Position numbers and translations under genes: made by a program
Shown here: piece after piece, positions 54,099 through 63,759 of the stretch
How positions within the stretch are numbered: the stretch's first letter is position 1
Layout of the letters: each line of letters starts with the position of its first letter
The notes under the pieces: model-generated
What the model was told of the DNA's origin: nothing
The model's input: the letters and a program-made list of their open reading frames with translations, nothing else
The model's database searches: none
From: Streptomyces antibioticus
Lineage (GTDB): Bacteria > Actinomycetota > Actinomycetes > Streptomycetales > Streptomycetaceae
Direction of reading: 5' to 3'
Length of the DNA stretch: 64,000 nt
NCBI RefSeq assembly: GCF_001514065.1
Contig: NZ_KQ948428.1
Coordinates: forward strand, 437,525-501,524

Positions 54099-54977
54099 GT
54101 GGCCGAGAAGGGGTCGAAGAAGGCCAAGAAGGAGCCGAGCCTCGGCGAGCTGCTCCGCGTGCCGGACGGCGGAAAGCGGGTCGACCTGGGCTCCTACGAC
54201 GCCCGGGCGACCCCCGGCGCCCCCAAGGACAAGAAGGCCGCCCTGACGGACATGGAACAGATGGGCGAGCGCCTGGCCGAGCTCCAGGAACGCCTGTGGG
54301 CGGCGAGCACGGCGGGCGACCGGCGCCGCGTCCTGCTGATCCTCCAGGGCATGGACACCAGCGGCAAGGGCGGCACGGTCAAGCACGTCATCGGCCTGCT
54401 GAACCCGTCCGGCTGCCGCATCAAGGCGTTCAAGGCCCCGACCCCCGCGGAGCTGAAGCACCCGTTCCTCTGGCGCATCCGCCAGGCCCTCCCCGCCCCC
54501 GGCGAGATCGGCATCTTCGACCGCTCGCACTACGAGGACGTCCTCATCGCCCGCGTCCGCGGCCTCGCCCCCCGCTCCGAGCTGACCCGCCGCTACGCCC
54601 GCATCAACCGCTTCGAGCAGTCCCTGACCGGCAACGACGTGACCGTCATCAAGTGCTTCCTGCACCTCTCCTACGACGAACAGCGCGCCCGCCTCCTCGA
54701 ACGCCTCGACCGCCCGGACAAGCACTGGAAGTTCAACCCCGGCGACATCGACGAGCGCGAACTCTGGCCCGCCTACCAGGAGGCGTACGAACTCGCCCTG
54801 CGCCGCTGCGCCACCCCGCGGGCCCCCTGGTACCTGATCCCGGCCGACCGCAAGTGGTACCGCAACTGGGCCGTCAGCCGCCTCCTCCTGGAGCACCTGG
54901 AGGCACTGGACCCGCAGTACCCGAAGGCGGACTTCGACGTCGAGGCGTGCCGGAAGAGGCTGCTGAAGGGCGCCTGA
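54099..54977 (+). CDS. ppk2: PPK2-family polyphosphate kinase
   Basis: 292 residues from a GTG at 54099. The P-loop-like ILQGMDTSGKGGTVKHV (about 82-97), Walker-B-like IFDRSHYEDVLIARV (about 139-153) and the lid Arg-rich segment are PPK2 hallmarks. The single-domain enzyme phosphorylates nucleotides from polyphosphate or makes polyphosphate from nucleoside triphosphates. The Lys-rich N-terminus may bind polyphosphate. Cytosolic. Confidence 0.95.
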   Translation: MAEKGSKKAKKEPSLGELLRVPDGGKRVDLGSYDARATPGAPKDKKAALTDMEQMGERLAELQERLWAASTAGDRRRVLLILQGMDTSGKGGTVKHVIGLLNPSGCRIKAFKAPTPAELKHPFLWRIRQALPAPGEIGIFDRSHYEDVLIARVRGLAPRSELTRRYARINRFEQSLTGNDVTVIKCFLHLSYDEQRARLLERLDRPDKHWKFNPGDIDERELWPAYQEAYELALRRCATPRAPWYLIPADRKWYRNWAVSRLLLEHLEALDPQYPKADFDVEACRKRLLKGA

Positions 54978-55047
54978 TCGAGGGCTTCGCAGGGCATGAC
55001 GTGCGGCGATCCGAGTTCCGCCCGATTCGCCCCTTTATGTTCGTACG

Positions 55048-55893
55048 GTGATCATTCGAGTACGACAAGTCGCCGCCGTCTGCGCCCTCGGCGCCGCGCT
55101 CACCGCCTGCGCCGCCACCCCCCAGGCACCCCGCGCCAAGGCCGCCCACCCTGCGCCCTCCGCAGCCGCCCCCTCGCACCCCCCGACCCTCGCCCCCGGC
55201 CCGTCCGGACTCACCCCCGTCTTCACACACGGCCCCCGCACCCCGGCCAGGACCGTCGCCCTCACCTTCGACGCCGACATGACCGCCGATCAGGGGGCAC
55301 GGGCCGCGGCGGGCGAGCACTTCGACAACCCGCGGCTCATCGCCACGCTGCGCACGCTGAAGGTGCCCGCGACCGTGTTCATGACGGGCCGGTGGGCCGA
55401 GGAGTACCCGGCCGAGGCCCGGTCGATCGGGCGGGACCCGCTCTTCGAGGTCGCGAACCACTCGTACAGCCACTACGCCTTCACCGGCGACTGCTACGGG
55501 CTGCCCACGCTGTCCGAGGACCGGATGCGGTCCGACCTCGAGCGCGCGTACACCGCCTTCCGTGAGGCGGGGGTGCCCGACGCGATGCCGTACTTCCGCT
55601 TCCCCGGCGGCTGCTACGACCGTACGGCGCTCAAGGCGCTCACCCCGGCCGGTGTCACGGCCGTGCAGTGGGACGTGGTGAGCGGGGACGCCTTCGCGAC
55701 CGACGTGGACGCCGTGGCGTCGCAGGTCCTCGACGGCGTCCGGCCCGGTTCCGTCGTCGTCATGCACTGCACGCGCAGTGCCGCGCCGGCGACCGAGCGG
55801 GCGGTGCGGCGGATCGTGCCGGAACTGCGGGCCCGGGGCTACCGGTTCGTGAAGGTCTCCCAGCTGATCGGCGCCCAGGGCGGACCGTCCTAG
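55048..55893 (+). CDS. Polysaccharide deacetylase (CE4) lipoprotein
   Basis: 281 residues from the GTG at 55048. The lipobox LTACAAT gives a lipid-anchored exported enzyme. NodB/CE4 motifs: MT1 TVALTFDADMT (with the first Asp as base and second as metal ligand), MT2 EVANHSYSHYAF (His metal ligands), MT3 YFRFPGGCYDR. It removes N-acetyl groups from peptidoglycan or chitin-like polymers at the cell surface. Confidence 0.92.
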   Translation: MIIRVRQVAAVCALGAALTACAATPQAPRAKAAHPAPSAAAPSHPPTLAPGPSGLTPVFTHGPRTPARTVALTFDADMTADQGARAAAGEHFDNPRLIATLRTLKVPATVFMTGRWAEEYPAEARSIGRDPLFEVANHSYSHYAFTGDCYGLPTLSEDRMRSDLERAYTAFREAGVPDAMPYFRFPGGCYDRTALKALTPAGVTAVQWDVVSGDAFATDVDAVASQVLDGVRPGSVVVMHCTRSAAPATERAVRRIVPELRARGYRFVKVSQLIGAQGGPS

Positions 55894-55903
55894 GCTGGAG
55901 GGC

Positions 55904-56083
55904 ATGAGCGAGGACTACTGCACGATCCGCGAGGTCCCGAAGCCGCCCGTCGCCGAAGGGCCGCCGTACGCCGAGTGCGTGCTGTGCCGCGAGGCGACGG
56001 AGTACCCGGAGTCGTACAAGGGGATCACGCTGTGCCCCGTGTGCGAGTGGCAGGAGGCACAGCGGACCGCCTGTTCAGGGTGA
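55904..56083 (+). CDS. Small zinc-ribbon protein, 59 residues
   Basis: ATG at 55904 with GGAGGGC upstream, 10 bp after the deacetylase stop, ending at 56083. The product MSEDYCTIREVPKPP... contains AECVLCRE and TLCPVCEW, two CxxC knuckles that should bind one zinc. Codon usage is strongly GC3-biased, supporting a real gene. It overlaps the convergent ABC permease gene by 9 bp. Function unknown. Confidence 0.7.
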   Translation: MSEDYCTIREVPKPPVAEGPPYAECVLCREATEYPESYKGITLCPVCEWQEAQRTACSG

Positions 56084-56746
56084 GCGGCGGGAGGTCAGCG
56101 TGCAGGCCAGGGCGAGCGCCCCGGCCGTGACCACGGCCGCCGCCGCGAGGGGCAGCAGCGGCAGCGGGACCGTCCCCTGCTGCGAACCGGTGACCAAGCC
56201 GCTGACCGCCGCGTGGGCCGGGGAGCCGGTCACCACCACCGACAGCAGGGCCGCGAGCAGCATCGTGGGCACCGCCCGGCCCGGCGAGCGCAGCAGCGGC
56301 CAGGTGGTCAGCGCCCCGACCGCCGTGCCGAGCAGGGCGCAGGCCAGCACCGCGAGCAGCCCGGACCCGCCGGCCGGGACCCTCGGCACCCGGATCTGGT
56401 GGTCGGAGCTCACCGGGTCGCTGATCAGCGTCACGAGCACGGTCGCGACCGTGCCGAGCAGCGCCGCGCCGGCCAGCGCCACCAGCAGCGCGGCGAGATG
56501 CGCCCGGGCGGGCCCGACCGCGGCGGAGACGCAGGCCCGGGCGGCGGGCGGCTCGCCCGCGACACAGATCCGCACCAGCCAGGCCGCGACCGGCAGAAGC
56601 GCGGCGGCGGCGTAGCCGAGGGAGTCCAGGATCGGCTGCCCGCTCTGCACACCGACCCCGAGGAACACGGCGTACAGGATGACCGGCGGCAGCCAGCGCT
56701 GCGAGCGCACGAGCAGGGCGGCCTGATAGCGGAGCAGCGCGGTCAT
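56075..56746 (-). CDS. ABC transporter permease, exporter type
   Basis: 223 residues from an ATG that overlaps the ATPase stop (TCAT on the plus strand). About six hydrophobic helices (LPPVILYAVFLGVGVQSG, LAALLVALAGAALLGTVATVLVTL and others), no EAA loop, so an export-type permease. Together with the adjacent ATPase it forms a small two-gene ABC transporter. Cargo unknown. Confidence 0.8.
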   Translation of the reverse strand: MTALLRYQAALLVRSQRWLPPVILYAVFLGVGVQSGQPILDSLGYAAAALLPVAAWLVRICVAGEPPAARACVSAAVGPARAHLAALLVALAGAALLGTVATVLVTLISDPVSSDHQIRVPRVPAGGSGLLAVLACALLGTAVGALTTWPLLRSPGRAVPTMLLAALLSVVVTGSPAHAAVSGLVTGSQQGTVPLPLLPLAAAAVVTAGALALACTLTSRRSP

Positions 56747-57612
56747 CGGCCGCCTTCCGGGGTCTCGTGGCGCACGCTCACGACGTGCCAGGGCGGGCGG
56801 GAGGTCAGCAGGGTGCGCAGCAGGACGTCCGAGTGGGACGCGGGGACGGTGAGCCGGTAGGTGCCGGGGTGCGGCTCCTCGGCGGTGCTGGCGGTGCGGT
56901 GCGCGTCCGCGGGCAGCCGTCCGCCCGCGGGGCCCTGCGCCTCGACGACGACGTGCGGGCCGGTGACCGCCGGCTCGGAGGCCACGGGTGTCGTACGACG
57001 TGCGAGGCCGCCCTCGCGTACGGCGTACACGGCGTCGGTCGCCCCCGCGAGGCGACGCGGGTCGTGGTCGACGAACACCACCGCTCCGCCGGCCGTGGTG
57101 CGCTCGGCGACGGCCCGCTCCAGTTCGGCGCGTGCGCCGGTGTCCAGGCCGGTCCACGCCTCGTCCAGGACGAGCAGTTCCGGTTCGGCGAGCAGGGCCT
57201 GCGCGACGGCGACCTTCTGGCTGCTGCCCTTGGAGAGCTGGGCCATGGGGGTGTGGGCGTAGGAGGAGGCGCCGAACCGTTCCAGGGTGTCGGCGGCTGC
57301 GCGCTGGGCGGAGGTGCGGGTGAGGCCGTGGATCGTGGCCAGGTGGGTGAGGTAGCCGGCGGCCGTGAAGGGGAGGGCCGAGGGGAAGCGCTCGGGGACG
57401 TAGGCCGTGCGGGGGCGGCCCTTGACCCTGCCCTCCGAAGGCGCGTCGAGGCGGGCGAGGATGCGCAGCAGCGTGGATTTGCCGGTGCCGTTCGGGCCCT
57501 CTATGCGGGTGAGGGTCCCGGGGGCCAGGGTGAGGTGGATGCCCCGTAAGACCCATGGGCCGCGCAGGCCGTAGCGGCGGCCCACGTTGTCCAGCTGTAG
57601 ATCGCGTTCCAT
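56743..57612 (-). CDS. ABC transporter ATP-binding protein
   Basis: 289 residues from the ATG at 57612. Walker A GPNGTGKSTLLRIL, signature LSKGSSQKVAVAQAL (atypical: SKGSS in place of SGGQ) and Walker B LLVLDEAWTGLD. A C-terminal extension of about 90 residues (from about 205) is unusual and may bind a ligand or the permease. Partner permease is encoded immediately downstream. Confidence 0.92.
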   Translation of the reverse strand: MERDLQLDNVGRRYGLRGPWVLRGIHLTLAPGTLTRIEGPNGTGKSTLLRILARLDAPSEGRVKGRPRTAYVPERFPSALPFTAAGYLTHLATIHGLTRTSAQRAAADTLERFGASSYAHTPMAQLSKGSSQKVAVAQALLAEPELLVLDEAWTGLDTGARAELERAVAERTTAGGAVVFVDHDPRRLAGATDAVYAVREGGLARRTTPVASEPAVTGPHVVVEAQGPAGGRLPADAHRTASTAEEPHPGTYRLTVPASHSDVLLRTLLTSRPPWHVVSVRHETPEGGR

Positions 57613-57642
57613 GGCCAAATGATGTCGCCTTAAGGTGGCCGG

Positions 57643-58347
57643 GTGAACGCCAGCCCATTTACCACCGAAGCCGATGTACGCGACCAGGCCCCGCAGTTCG
57701 TCCTGCCTCTGGTCGTCCGCATCGAGCGTGCCGCTCCTCCTGCCCGGACCGACGCCCTGGAGACCGCCGCGCGGGCCGTTCTCCTGATCCTCAGCGACGA
57801 GCGGTCCCTCGGGGACGGGGAGTGGGCGCAGGTCATGCGGGACTGGCAGGACGCCCGGATCCGCAAGGTCGTGCGGCGGGCTCGTGGGGCGGAGTGGCGG
57901 AAGGCCGAGGGGCTGCCCGGGATCACCGTCACCGGGAAGTCGGCCGAGGTGCGGGTCTTCCCGCCGGTGCCGCTCGACGGGTGGCCGAAGGAGCTGGCCA
58001 AGCTCCAGGTGTCCGGGACCGATCTCGACGACCCGGAGGCCCCTGGGGACGTCGATCCCGGGGTGCCGGTGCTGTGGATGAGTCCCGATCTCGACATGTC
58101 CGCCGGGAAGGCGATGGCGCAGGCGGGGCACGGGGCCCAACTCGCCTGGTGGGAGCTGTCGGAGGAGCAGCGGACGGCCTGGCGGGACGCCGGCTTCCCG
58201 CTCGCCGTACGCACGGCGGAGCCCGGGCGGTGGGGTGAACTCACCTCCAGCGGGCTGCCGTTGGTCCGGGACGCGGGCTTCACGGAGATCGCGCCCGGTT
58301 CCTGCACGGTGGTCGCGGACCACCCGGCGCTGCGCGCACGGCCCTGA
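57643..58347 (+). CDS. Peptidyl-tRNA hydrolase 2 (PTH2)-like protein
   Basis: 234 residues from a GTG at 57643. The C-terminal half (about 135-232) matches the PTH2 fold: [28 protein letters not shown] (compare GKxAAQxxHA), [42 protein letters not shown]. The N-terminal 130 residues are an extra, uncharacterised domain. It may recycle peptidyl-tRNA or have another esterase role. Confidence 0.8.
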   Translation: MNASPFTTEADVRDQAPQFVLPLVVRIERAAPPARTDALETAARAVLLILSDERSLGDGEWAQVMRDWQDARIRKVVRRARGAEWRKAEGLPGITVTGKSAEVRVFPPVPLDGWPKELAKLQVSGTDLDDPEAPGDVDPGVPVLWMSPDLDMSAGKAMAQAGHGAQLAWWELSEEQRTAWRDAGFPLAVRTAEPGRWGELTSSGLPLVRDAGFTEIAPGSCTVVADHPALRARP

Positions 58348-58350
58348 GCC

Positions 58351-58836
58351 ATGCGGCATGCGTGGCGCGGCTGTCTCGGCGCGGCCGTGCTGGTGGCCGC
58401 AGGCGTGCTGGTCTGGTTCTTCCAGGCCGTGCACGACAGCGGGCGGGACCGGGAGCGCGACGCCCGGGCCTCCGTCACCGCCGCCGCCGAGCGGCTCAGG
58501 GGCCGGCTCCAGGAGGCCGATGCCGACGGCACCCTGACCGACCAGGAGGTCGCCGCCGTACTACGCCCCCGAAGCCTCCGTTCCGTCGCCCGGACCCCGG
58601 CCGGCACCACCGTCGTGGTGCAGGTCGCCGCGTCCGACTGGGCCCAGTGCTACACGTACACCGCCGGCCACACCGGCACCGTCACCGCCCGGCCGCTGGA
58701 CGACTGCCCGTCGGCCGCAACCTCAAATGTTCCTCTGAAGACGCCCCCTGGGCGATTCGGCTCCGAGCCCCGGGGCCATACCCCCGTCACACAGGAACGG
58801 CACGGCGTCGAAGGGGACGGCACGGCGGGCACCTGA
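58351..58836 (+). CDS. Small membrane-anchored protein of unknown function
   Basis: 161 residues, starting 3 bp after the previous stop. One transmembrane helix ([18 protein letters not shown], about 10-27), then a charged coiled segment and an exported region with two Cys ([24 protein letters not shown]). The last 35 residues look low-complexity. Co-transcribed with the PTH2-like gene. Function not recognised. Confidence 0.6.
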   Translation: MRHAWRGCLGAAVLVAAGVLVWFFQAVHDSGRDRERDARASVTAAAERLRGRLQEADADGTLTDQEVAAVLRPRSLRSVARTPAGTTVVVQVAASDWAQCYTYTAGHTGTVTARPLDDCPSAATSNVPLKTPPGRFGSEPRGHTPVTQERHGVEGDGTAGT

Positions 58837-58871
58837 ACGAGCCACTCGACGGGGAAACGGGGACGGGGACC

Positions 58872-60179
58872 ATGGAGCGACTGGGCACGGGAATCGGCTG
58901 GCGGCCGGAGATCGCGGACGCCGTGGAACGCATGCCGGGCATCGACTGGGTCGAGGTCGTGGCCGAGAACACCTGTCCCGGCCATCTGCCGGAGTCGCTG
59001 CGACGGCTGCGCGAGCGCGGGGTGACCGTGGTCCCGCACGGCGTCTCGCTCGGCCTCGGCGGCGCCGACCGCCCGGACGAGAGCCGCCTGACCGCCCTCG
59101 CCGAGCGGGCCGAGGCGCTGGGCTCGCCCCTGGTCACCGAGCACATCGCGTTCGTCCGGGCGGGCGGGCTCCTGACGGCCTCCCCACGCCTGGAGGCCGG
59201 CCACCTGCTGCCGGTCCCCCGCACCCGCGACGCCCTCGACGTGCTGTGCGAGAACGTCCGTATCGCCCAGGCCGCCCTGCCCGTGCCGCTCGCCGTGGAG
59301 AACATCGCCGCGCTGATCGCCTGGCCGGGTGAGGAGATGACGGAGGGGCAGTTCCTGTACGAGCTGGCGGACCGTACGGGCGTACGACTCCTCATCGACG
59401 TCGCCAACCTCCACACCAACCACGTCAACCGCGGCGAGGACCCGGCCGCCGCCCTCGCCGACCTCCCCCTGGAGGCCATCGCCTACGTCCACGTGGCGGG
59501 CGGCTTCGAGCGGGACGGCGTCTGGCACGACAGCCACGCCCATCCGGTCCCCCGCCCGGTCCTCGACATCCTCACCGACCTCGCCTCCCGGGTGTCACCG
59601 CCGGGGGTCCTTCTGGAGCGGGACGAGAACTTCCCGGAACCGGCCGAGCTGGAGGGGGAGTTGGCGGCGATCCGGGCGGCGGTGGAGAAGGGGCGGGAGC
59701 AGGGGGCCGTGCCGGGCACCAAAGCCGCCCGCACCACCACACTCACCTCCCTCCCCGACACCGCGCCCGCCCGCCAGCGGCTCGCCCTCGATCAGGCCGC
59801 GCTGCTGTCCGCCCTCGTCGCCGGTACGCCCGTGCCCGAGGGGTTCGACCGGGTGCGGCTCGGGGTGCAGGCGCGGGCGCTGGCCGGGAAGCGGGCGGAC
59901 GTCGTGGCGAAGGTCGCGCCCGAGCTGCCGGTGATCCTCGGTACGGGGTACCGGGCCGCGTTCCTCGGCTACGCCCACGGGCATCCGATGACCGGCGGGT
60001 ACCGCAGGGACGCGCTGGACTTCGCCGGGCATCTGCTCGGGGCGGGGACGGTGCGCGACGAGCGGGCGCTGGCCGAGCTGCGGGAGTGGTGGGAGGAGCG
60101 GTCGGGGTCGCGGCCGCGCTCGCACCGGCCGGGTGTGCGGCTGGCGCGGGCGACACGGCGGGTGCTGCTGCGGCGCTGA
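58872..60179 (+). CDS. DUF692 family multinuclear non-heme iron oxidase (MNIO) with SCO6045-like C-terminal domain
   Basis: 435 residues from the ATG at 58872. The N-terminal TIM-barrel (about 1-280) has the DUF692 metal-site strands [59 protein letters not shown] and [11 protein letters not shown], which supply His, Asp and Glu ligands for two or three irons. DUF692/MNIO enzymes such as MbnB and TglH oxidise cysteine in RiPP precursors. A C-terminal domain (about 310-435, [28 protein letters not shown]) resembles the one named after S. coelicolor SCO6045 and may be a partner or recognition module. No precursor peptide gene was found nearby. Confidence 0.88.
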   Translation: MERLGTGIGWRPEIADAVERMPGIDWVEVVAENTCPGHLPESLRRLRERGVTVVPHGVSLGLGGADRPDESRLTALAERAEALGSPLVTEHIAFVRAGGLLTASPRLEAGHLLPVPRTRDALDVLCENVRIAQAALPVPLAVENIAALIAWPGEEMTEGQFLYELADRTGVRLLIDVANLHTNHVNRGEDPAAALADLPLEAIAYVHVAGGFERDGVWHDSHAHPVPRPVLDILTDLASRVSPPGVLLERDENFPEPAELEGELAAIRAAVEKGREQGAVPGTKAARTTTLTSLPDTAPARQRLALDQAALLSALVAGTPVPEGFDRVRLGVQARALAGKRADVVAKVAPELPVILGTGYRAAFLGYAHGHPMTGGYRRDALDFAGHLLGAGTVRDERALAELREWWEERSGSRPRSHRPGVRLARATRRVLLRR

Positions 60180-60207
60180 AGGGCGACCGGATGTGCCGGG
60201 ATTAACA

Positions 60208-60237
60208 CGCCCGCGTTCGGTACCACGAACGCGGGCG
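60208..60237 (+). terminator. Terminator after the MNIO gene
   Basis: 12-bp perfect stem (60208-60219 with 60226-60237) and a 6-nt loop, followed by the T-containing CACCCTTTTGTC. Confidence 0.75.
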
Positions 60238-60407
60238 ATCAACACCCTTTTGTCGTCATATGTAGCCAACTCTCCCTCCCGCATTCACCCTTGGTGTCCT
60301 GGTTGCAGCCCTTCGTCCCTGTACGGCAGTCGGCATACACCGCGCAGTAACATGCCGACAGCGCATCCGAAACGCACTGGCGTGCGGTGCTGCATGCAGG
60401 AGGCACC

Positions 60408-61187
60408 ATGCGACCCCGACCCCCCGTCAACGGCCGAGGCATCTTCAGTGGCACCGGGCTCATCATCACCGGCCTGGCGGCGACCCTGGCGGCCCTGATC
60501 TTCCCGATCTGGTCGTACGCCGACCGTTCCGGGACGGCGGTCGACGTGCTCAACGCCCAGACGGTGTCGACGAAGTACGGCCCGCTGTCGGCGCTCGACC
60601 GGGAGTTCGTCACCAAGGTGCGGCTGGCCGGGCTGTGGGAACTGCCGGCCGGGCAGCAGGCCCTGCAGAAGGGCACGACACAGGCCGTACGCACCGCGGG
60701 GCAGCATCTGGTCGACGGGCACACGTTCCTGGACGGGCGGGTACGTGACGTGGCCGCGCAGCTCGGCCTGGCGCTCCCCAACGAACCCAACGACCAGCAG
60801 AAGCAGTGGCTGGCCACCCTGAGCTCGGCCCAAGGGGTCGAGTACGACCGGCAGTTCGCCAACATCCTGCGGATCGCCCACGGCAGGGTCTTCTCGGTCG
60901 TCGCCCAGGTGCGGGCCACCACCCGCAACTCCCTGGTCCGCGCCCTCGCCGACGACGCGAACACCACCGTCCTCGACCACATCAAGATCCTGGAGGCCAC
61001 CGGGTACGTCGACTGGGACGCCCTGGCCCAGGAGATGGCCTCCGGCAGCACTCCCCCGATCACCAACACCCCCGGCCCGCCCGGCCCGACGACGGACCCG
61101 GTCCCGGCCGTCCCGGTCACACCACCGGCGTCCCCGACGTATTCACTGCCCCCACCCGCCACCAGCCCGCCGCCCAGCGCGCCCTGA
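60408..61187 (+). CDS. DUF4142 family secreted/membrane protein
   Basis: 259 residues from the ATG at 60408 after GCAGGAGG. A signal-anchor (IITGLAATLAALIFPIWSY) precedes a helical DUF4142 (ferritin-like fold) domain with DREFVTKVRLAGLWELPAGQQA, AVRTAGQHLVDGHTFLD and NDQQKQWLATLSS. The C-terminus is a Pro/Thr-rich tail. Located downstream of the MNIO gene and upstream of the TIGR04222 gene on the same strand. Function unknown. Confidence 0.82.
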   Translation: MRPRPPVNGRGIFSGTGLIITGLAATLAALIFPIWSYADRSGTAVDVLNAQTVSTKYGPLSALDREFVTKVRLAGLWELPAGQQALQKGTTQAVRTAGQHLVDGHTFLDGRVRDVAAQLGLALPNEPNDQQKQWLATLSSAQGVEYDRQFANILRIAHGRVFSVVAQVRATTRNSLVRALADDANTTVLDHIKILEATGYVDWDALAQEMASGSTPPITNTPGPPGPTTDPVPAVPVTPPASPTYSLPPPATSPPPSAP

Positions 61188-61282
61188 GCGGCGCCAAGGG
61201 GAACATCACGTACCGGCAACGCTCCGTCCGGATTGTGAACAAGGCATGGCGTCTTCGCGGTCGATTCGCATAGAACAGCGTC

Positions 61283-62083
61283 ATGTTCTGGGTCCTTCTC
61301 CTCCTGCTGGCCTGGGCCGCCGCCGGCACCGCGTGTACCCGGTTGTGCCTGGCCGCCGTACGTGCTGCGGCCGTGGACACGGAAGAAGCGGCCGCGGACC
61401 GTGGGCACGATCTGACGCTGTACGAGGCGGCGTTCCTGTCCGGCGGCCCCCGGCGGGTCGCCGACCTCACCATGGTCTCGATGGCGCGCCAGCGCCGACT
61501 GCTCCTCGCGCACACCGGCTGGGCGACCGTCGTCGACCCGCGCGGCCGGGACGAGATCGAGCGCTCCGTCATCGGGGCGATCGGCCCGGAGGGCCAGTCC
61601 CGCATCACCCCGGCGCGGGACGCCGCGGCGACCGCGGCCCCGGTGCGCGGCCTCGCAGACCGGCTCGTCCGCGCGGGCCTCGCCGTGCCGGACGGGGCGC
61701 GTACGACGGTGGCGGCGGCCGTGCGCCAGGTGCAGCTCGCCGCGCTCGTCGTCCTCGCGCTGGGCGCGACCGCGCTGCTGACGCCCGCACCGTCGGAGAT
61801 GCCGCGCCAGCTGATCGCCCTCTGGTTCGCGCTGCCCCTCGCGCTCACCCTGAGCTGCCTCGCCATCGCCCGCGTCGAGGTCCACCCCTACTCGCGCTGG
61901 GCCTCCCCGGCCGGCCAGCGCCTGCTCGGCGCCCTGGCCCGCCGCACCGGGGGCGGCGACGACCGTACGTACCTGACGACCGTCGCCGTACGAGGTGTCC
62001 GCGCGGTCGGTGAACCGGATCTGCGCGCGGCCTTCGCCGACCGCGAGCAGCACTGGCGCACCGGGCACACCAGGGGCGCATAG
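61283..62083 (+). CDS. TIGR04222-domain membrane protein
   Basis: 266 residues from the ATG at 61283. An N-terminal transmembrane helix, then the TIGR04222 core LTLYEAAFLSGGPRRVADLTMVSMARQRRLL, and two more hydrophobic helices (about 150-170, 175-195). As I recall, TIGR04222 proteins in actinobacteria often lie near DUF692 genes and often end in a low-complexity Gly/Cys-rich tail; here no such tail is present. Function unknown. Confidence 0.8.
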   Translation: MFWVLLLLLAWAAAGTACTRLCLAAVRAAAVDTEEAAADRGHDLTLYEAAFLSGGPRRVADLTMVSMARQRRLLLAHTGWATVVDPRGRDEIERSVIGAIGPEGQSRITPARDAAATAAPVRGLADRLVRAGLAVPDGARTTVAAAVRQVQLAALVVLALGATALLTPAPSEMPRQLIALWFALPLALTLSCLAIARVEVHPYSRWASPAGQRLLGALARRTGGGDDRTYLTTVAVRGVRAVGEPDLRAAFADREQHWRTGHTRGA

Positions 62084-62181
62084 GGGGCATTGGCGCCGAC
62101 ACCGGCCGGACGGTGCTTGCCTTCCCCCACAAGCGAACGAAACATCCCTTTTGTTGCTGCCGTGCACCGAAGGGATACGCG

Positions 62182-63759
62182 ATGAGAGCCCCCGCCCTCT
62201 ACTCGGCCGCCGGGACCCTGGTCCTGACCACACTCGCGGCCGCCCCGGGTGGCGCCCCCGCTGCCGCCCCGGGCACGGCCGAGCTGCGCGGCGCCGCTAC
62301 CGCCGCCGCCCGTGCCCAGGACGCGGGGATCACCTTCGGCAGATGCCCGGACGCGGAGGACCTGCCGGCCGCGATGCAGTGCGGCACGGTCACCGTCCCG
62401 CTCGACTACGCGGACCCCGGCGGCAAGCAGATCAAGCTCACCGTCAGCCGGGTCAAGGCCACCCACAAGGACCCGCACAACAGCAAGCGCAAGGTCCCCC
62501 GGCAGGGCTCCCTGGTCTACAACCCGGGCGGCCCGGGCGGCTCCGGCATGTACTTCCCGCTCATGGGCTACGTGCCCGAGTGGAAGCGGCTCGCGGCGGC
62601 CTACGACCTCGTCGGCTATGCCCCGCGCGGTGTCGGCCGCTCCGCCCCGCTGTCCTGCAAGGACCCCGAACACTTCCTCAAGGGGCCCTCACCGGCGCCC
62701 ACGCACCCCTCGGAGTCGTACAAGCAGGAGCGGATCGCCGAGGCCAAGGCGTACGCGCGCGGCTGTGCGAAGCGGGCGGGCAGCGCGCTGCGGCACTACA
62801 ACTCCCTCAACAACGCCCGCGACCTCGACGTCCTGCGAGCCGCGCTGGGCGAGGAGAAGCTGACGTTCATGGGGGCGTCGTACGGCACCTACATCGGGGC
62901 GCTGTACGCGACGCTGTTCCCCACGCATGTGCGGCGGATGGTGTTCGACGCGGCGGTGAACCCGGACCCGGAGGAGGTCTGGTACCGCAACAACCTCGCC
63001 CAGTCGGCCGCGTTCGAGGGCCGCTGGGCGGACTTCCGGGAGTGGGCCGCCCGGCACGACAAGACGTACGGGCTCGGCGACACGGCCGAGAAGGTGCAGC
63101 GCAGCTACGACAAGGCGGCGGCCCAGCTGGCGGCCGAGCCGGCCGGCGGAAAGGTCGGGCCCGGGCAGTTGCAGGGGGCGTTCCTGACGGCCGGGTACTA
63201 CGACGACTTCTGGCCGCACCGGGCGCAGGCGCTGTCCGCCTATCTGAAGGGCGATCCCAAGCCGCTGATCGAGCAGGCGGGGCCGCATCCGGAGGCGGCG
63301 AAGGAGGCCGAGAACTCCAGCGCGGTGTACACGGCCGTCGAGTGCAACGACGCGTCCTGGCCCACGGACTGGAAGGTGTGGGACCGGGACAACACACGGC
63401 TGGCCCGGGTCGCGCCGTTCGAGACCTGGGACAACGTGTGGATGAACCTGCCCTGCGCGTACTGGAAGGCGCCGCGTCAGGAGCCGCTGGACGTGCGGAC
63501 GGGTCCGGGTGAGCTGCCGTCGACCCTGATCCTGGCGGCCGAGCGGGACGCGGCCGCTCCCTATGAGGGGGCGCTGGAGCTGCATCGGCGGCTGTCGGGG
63601 TCGGCGCTGGTGACCGAGCGGGACGCGGGGACCCACGGGATCGCGGGCGGGCCGAACAAGTGCGTCAACGGGTACCTGGACGCGTACCTGTTGGAGGGCC
63701 GGCTCCCGGTGCGGCGCGCGGCCTGCGCACCGCACCCGGAGCCCGAGCCCCGTGGCTGA
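62182..63759 (+). CDS. Secreted alpha/beta hydrolase, tripeptidyl aminopeptidase-like (S33)
   Basis: 525 residues from the ATG at 62182. A signal peptide precedes the mature enzyme. The hydrolase fold shows GSLVYNPGGPGGSGMYF (oxyanion hole), YDLVGYAPRGVGRS, nucleophile Ser in FMGASYGTYIGALYATLFP, and the C-terminal Pfam TAP-like domain with the Asp in ILAAERDAAAPYEGA and His in RDAGTHGIAG. It resembles Streptomyces tripeptidyl aminopeptidases and proline iminopeptidase relatives that trim secreted peptides. Its stop abuts the convergent hemQ stop. Confidence 0.92.
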   Translation: MRAPALYSAAGTLVLTTLAAAPGGAPAAAPGTAELRGAATAAARAQDAGITFGRCPDAEDLPAAMQCGTVTVPLDYADPGGKQIKLTVSRVKATHKDPHNSKRKVPRQGSLVYNPGGPGGSGMYFPLMGYVPEWKRLAAAYDLVGYAPRGVGRSAPLSCKDPEHFLKGPSPAPTHPSESYKQERIAEAKAYARGCAKRAGSALRHYNSLNNARDLDVLRAALGEEKLTFMGASYGTYIGALYATLFPTHVRRMVFDAAVNPDPEEVWYRNNLAQSAAFEGRWADFREWAARHDKTYGLGDTAEKVQRSYDKAAAQLAAEPAGGKVGPGQLQGAFLTAGYYDDFWPHRAQALSAYLKGDPKPLIEQAGPHPEAAKEAENSSAVYTAVECNDASWPTDWKVWDRDNTRLARVAPFETWDNVWMNLPCAYWKAPRQEPLDVRTGPGELPSTLILAAERDAAAPYEGALELHRRLSGSALVTERDAGTHGIAGGPNKCVNGYLDAYLLEGRLPVRRAACAPHPEPEPRG

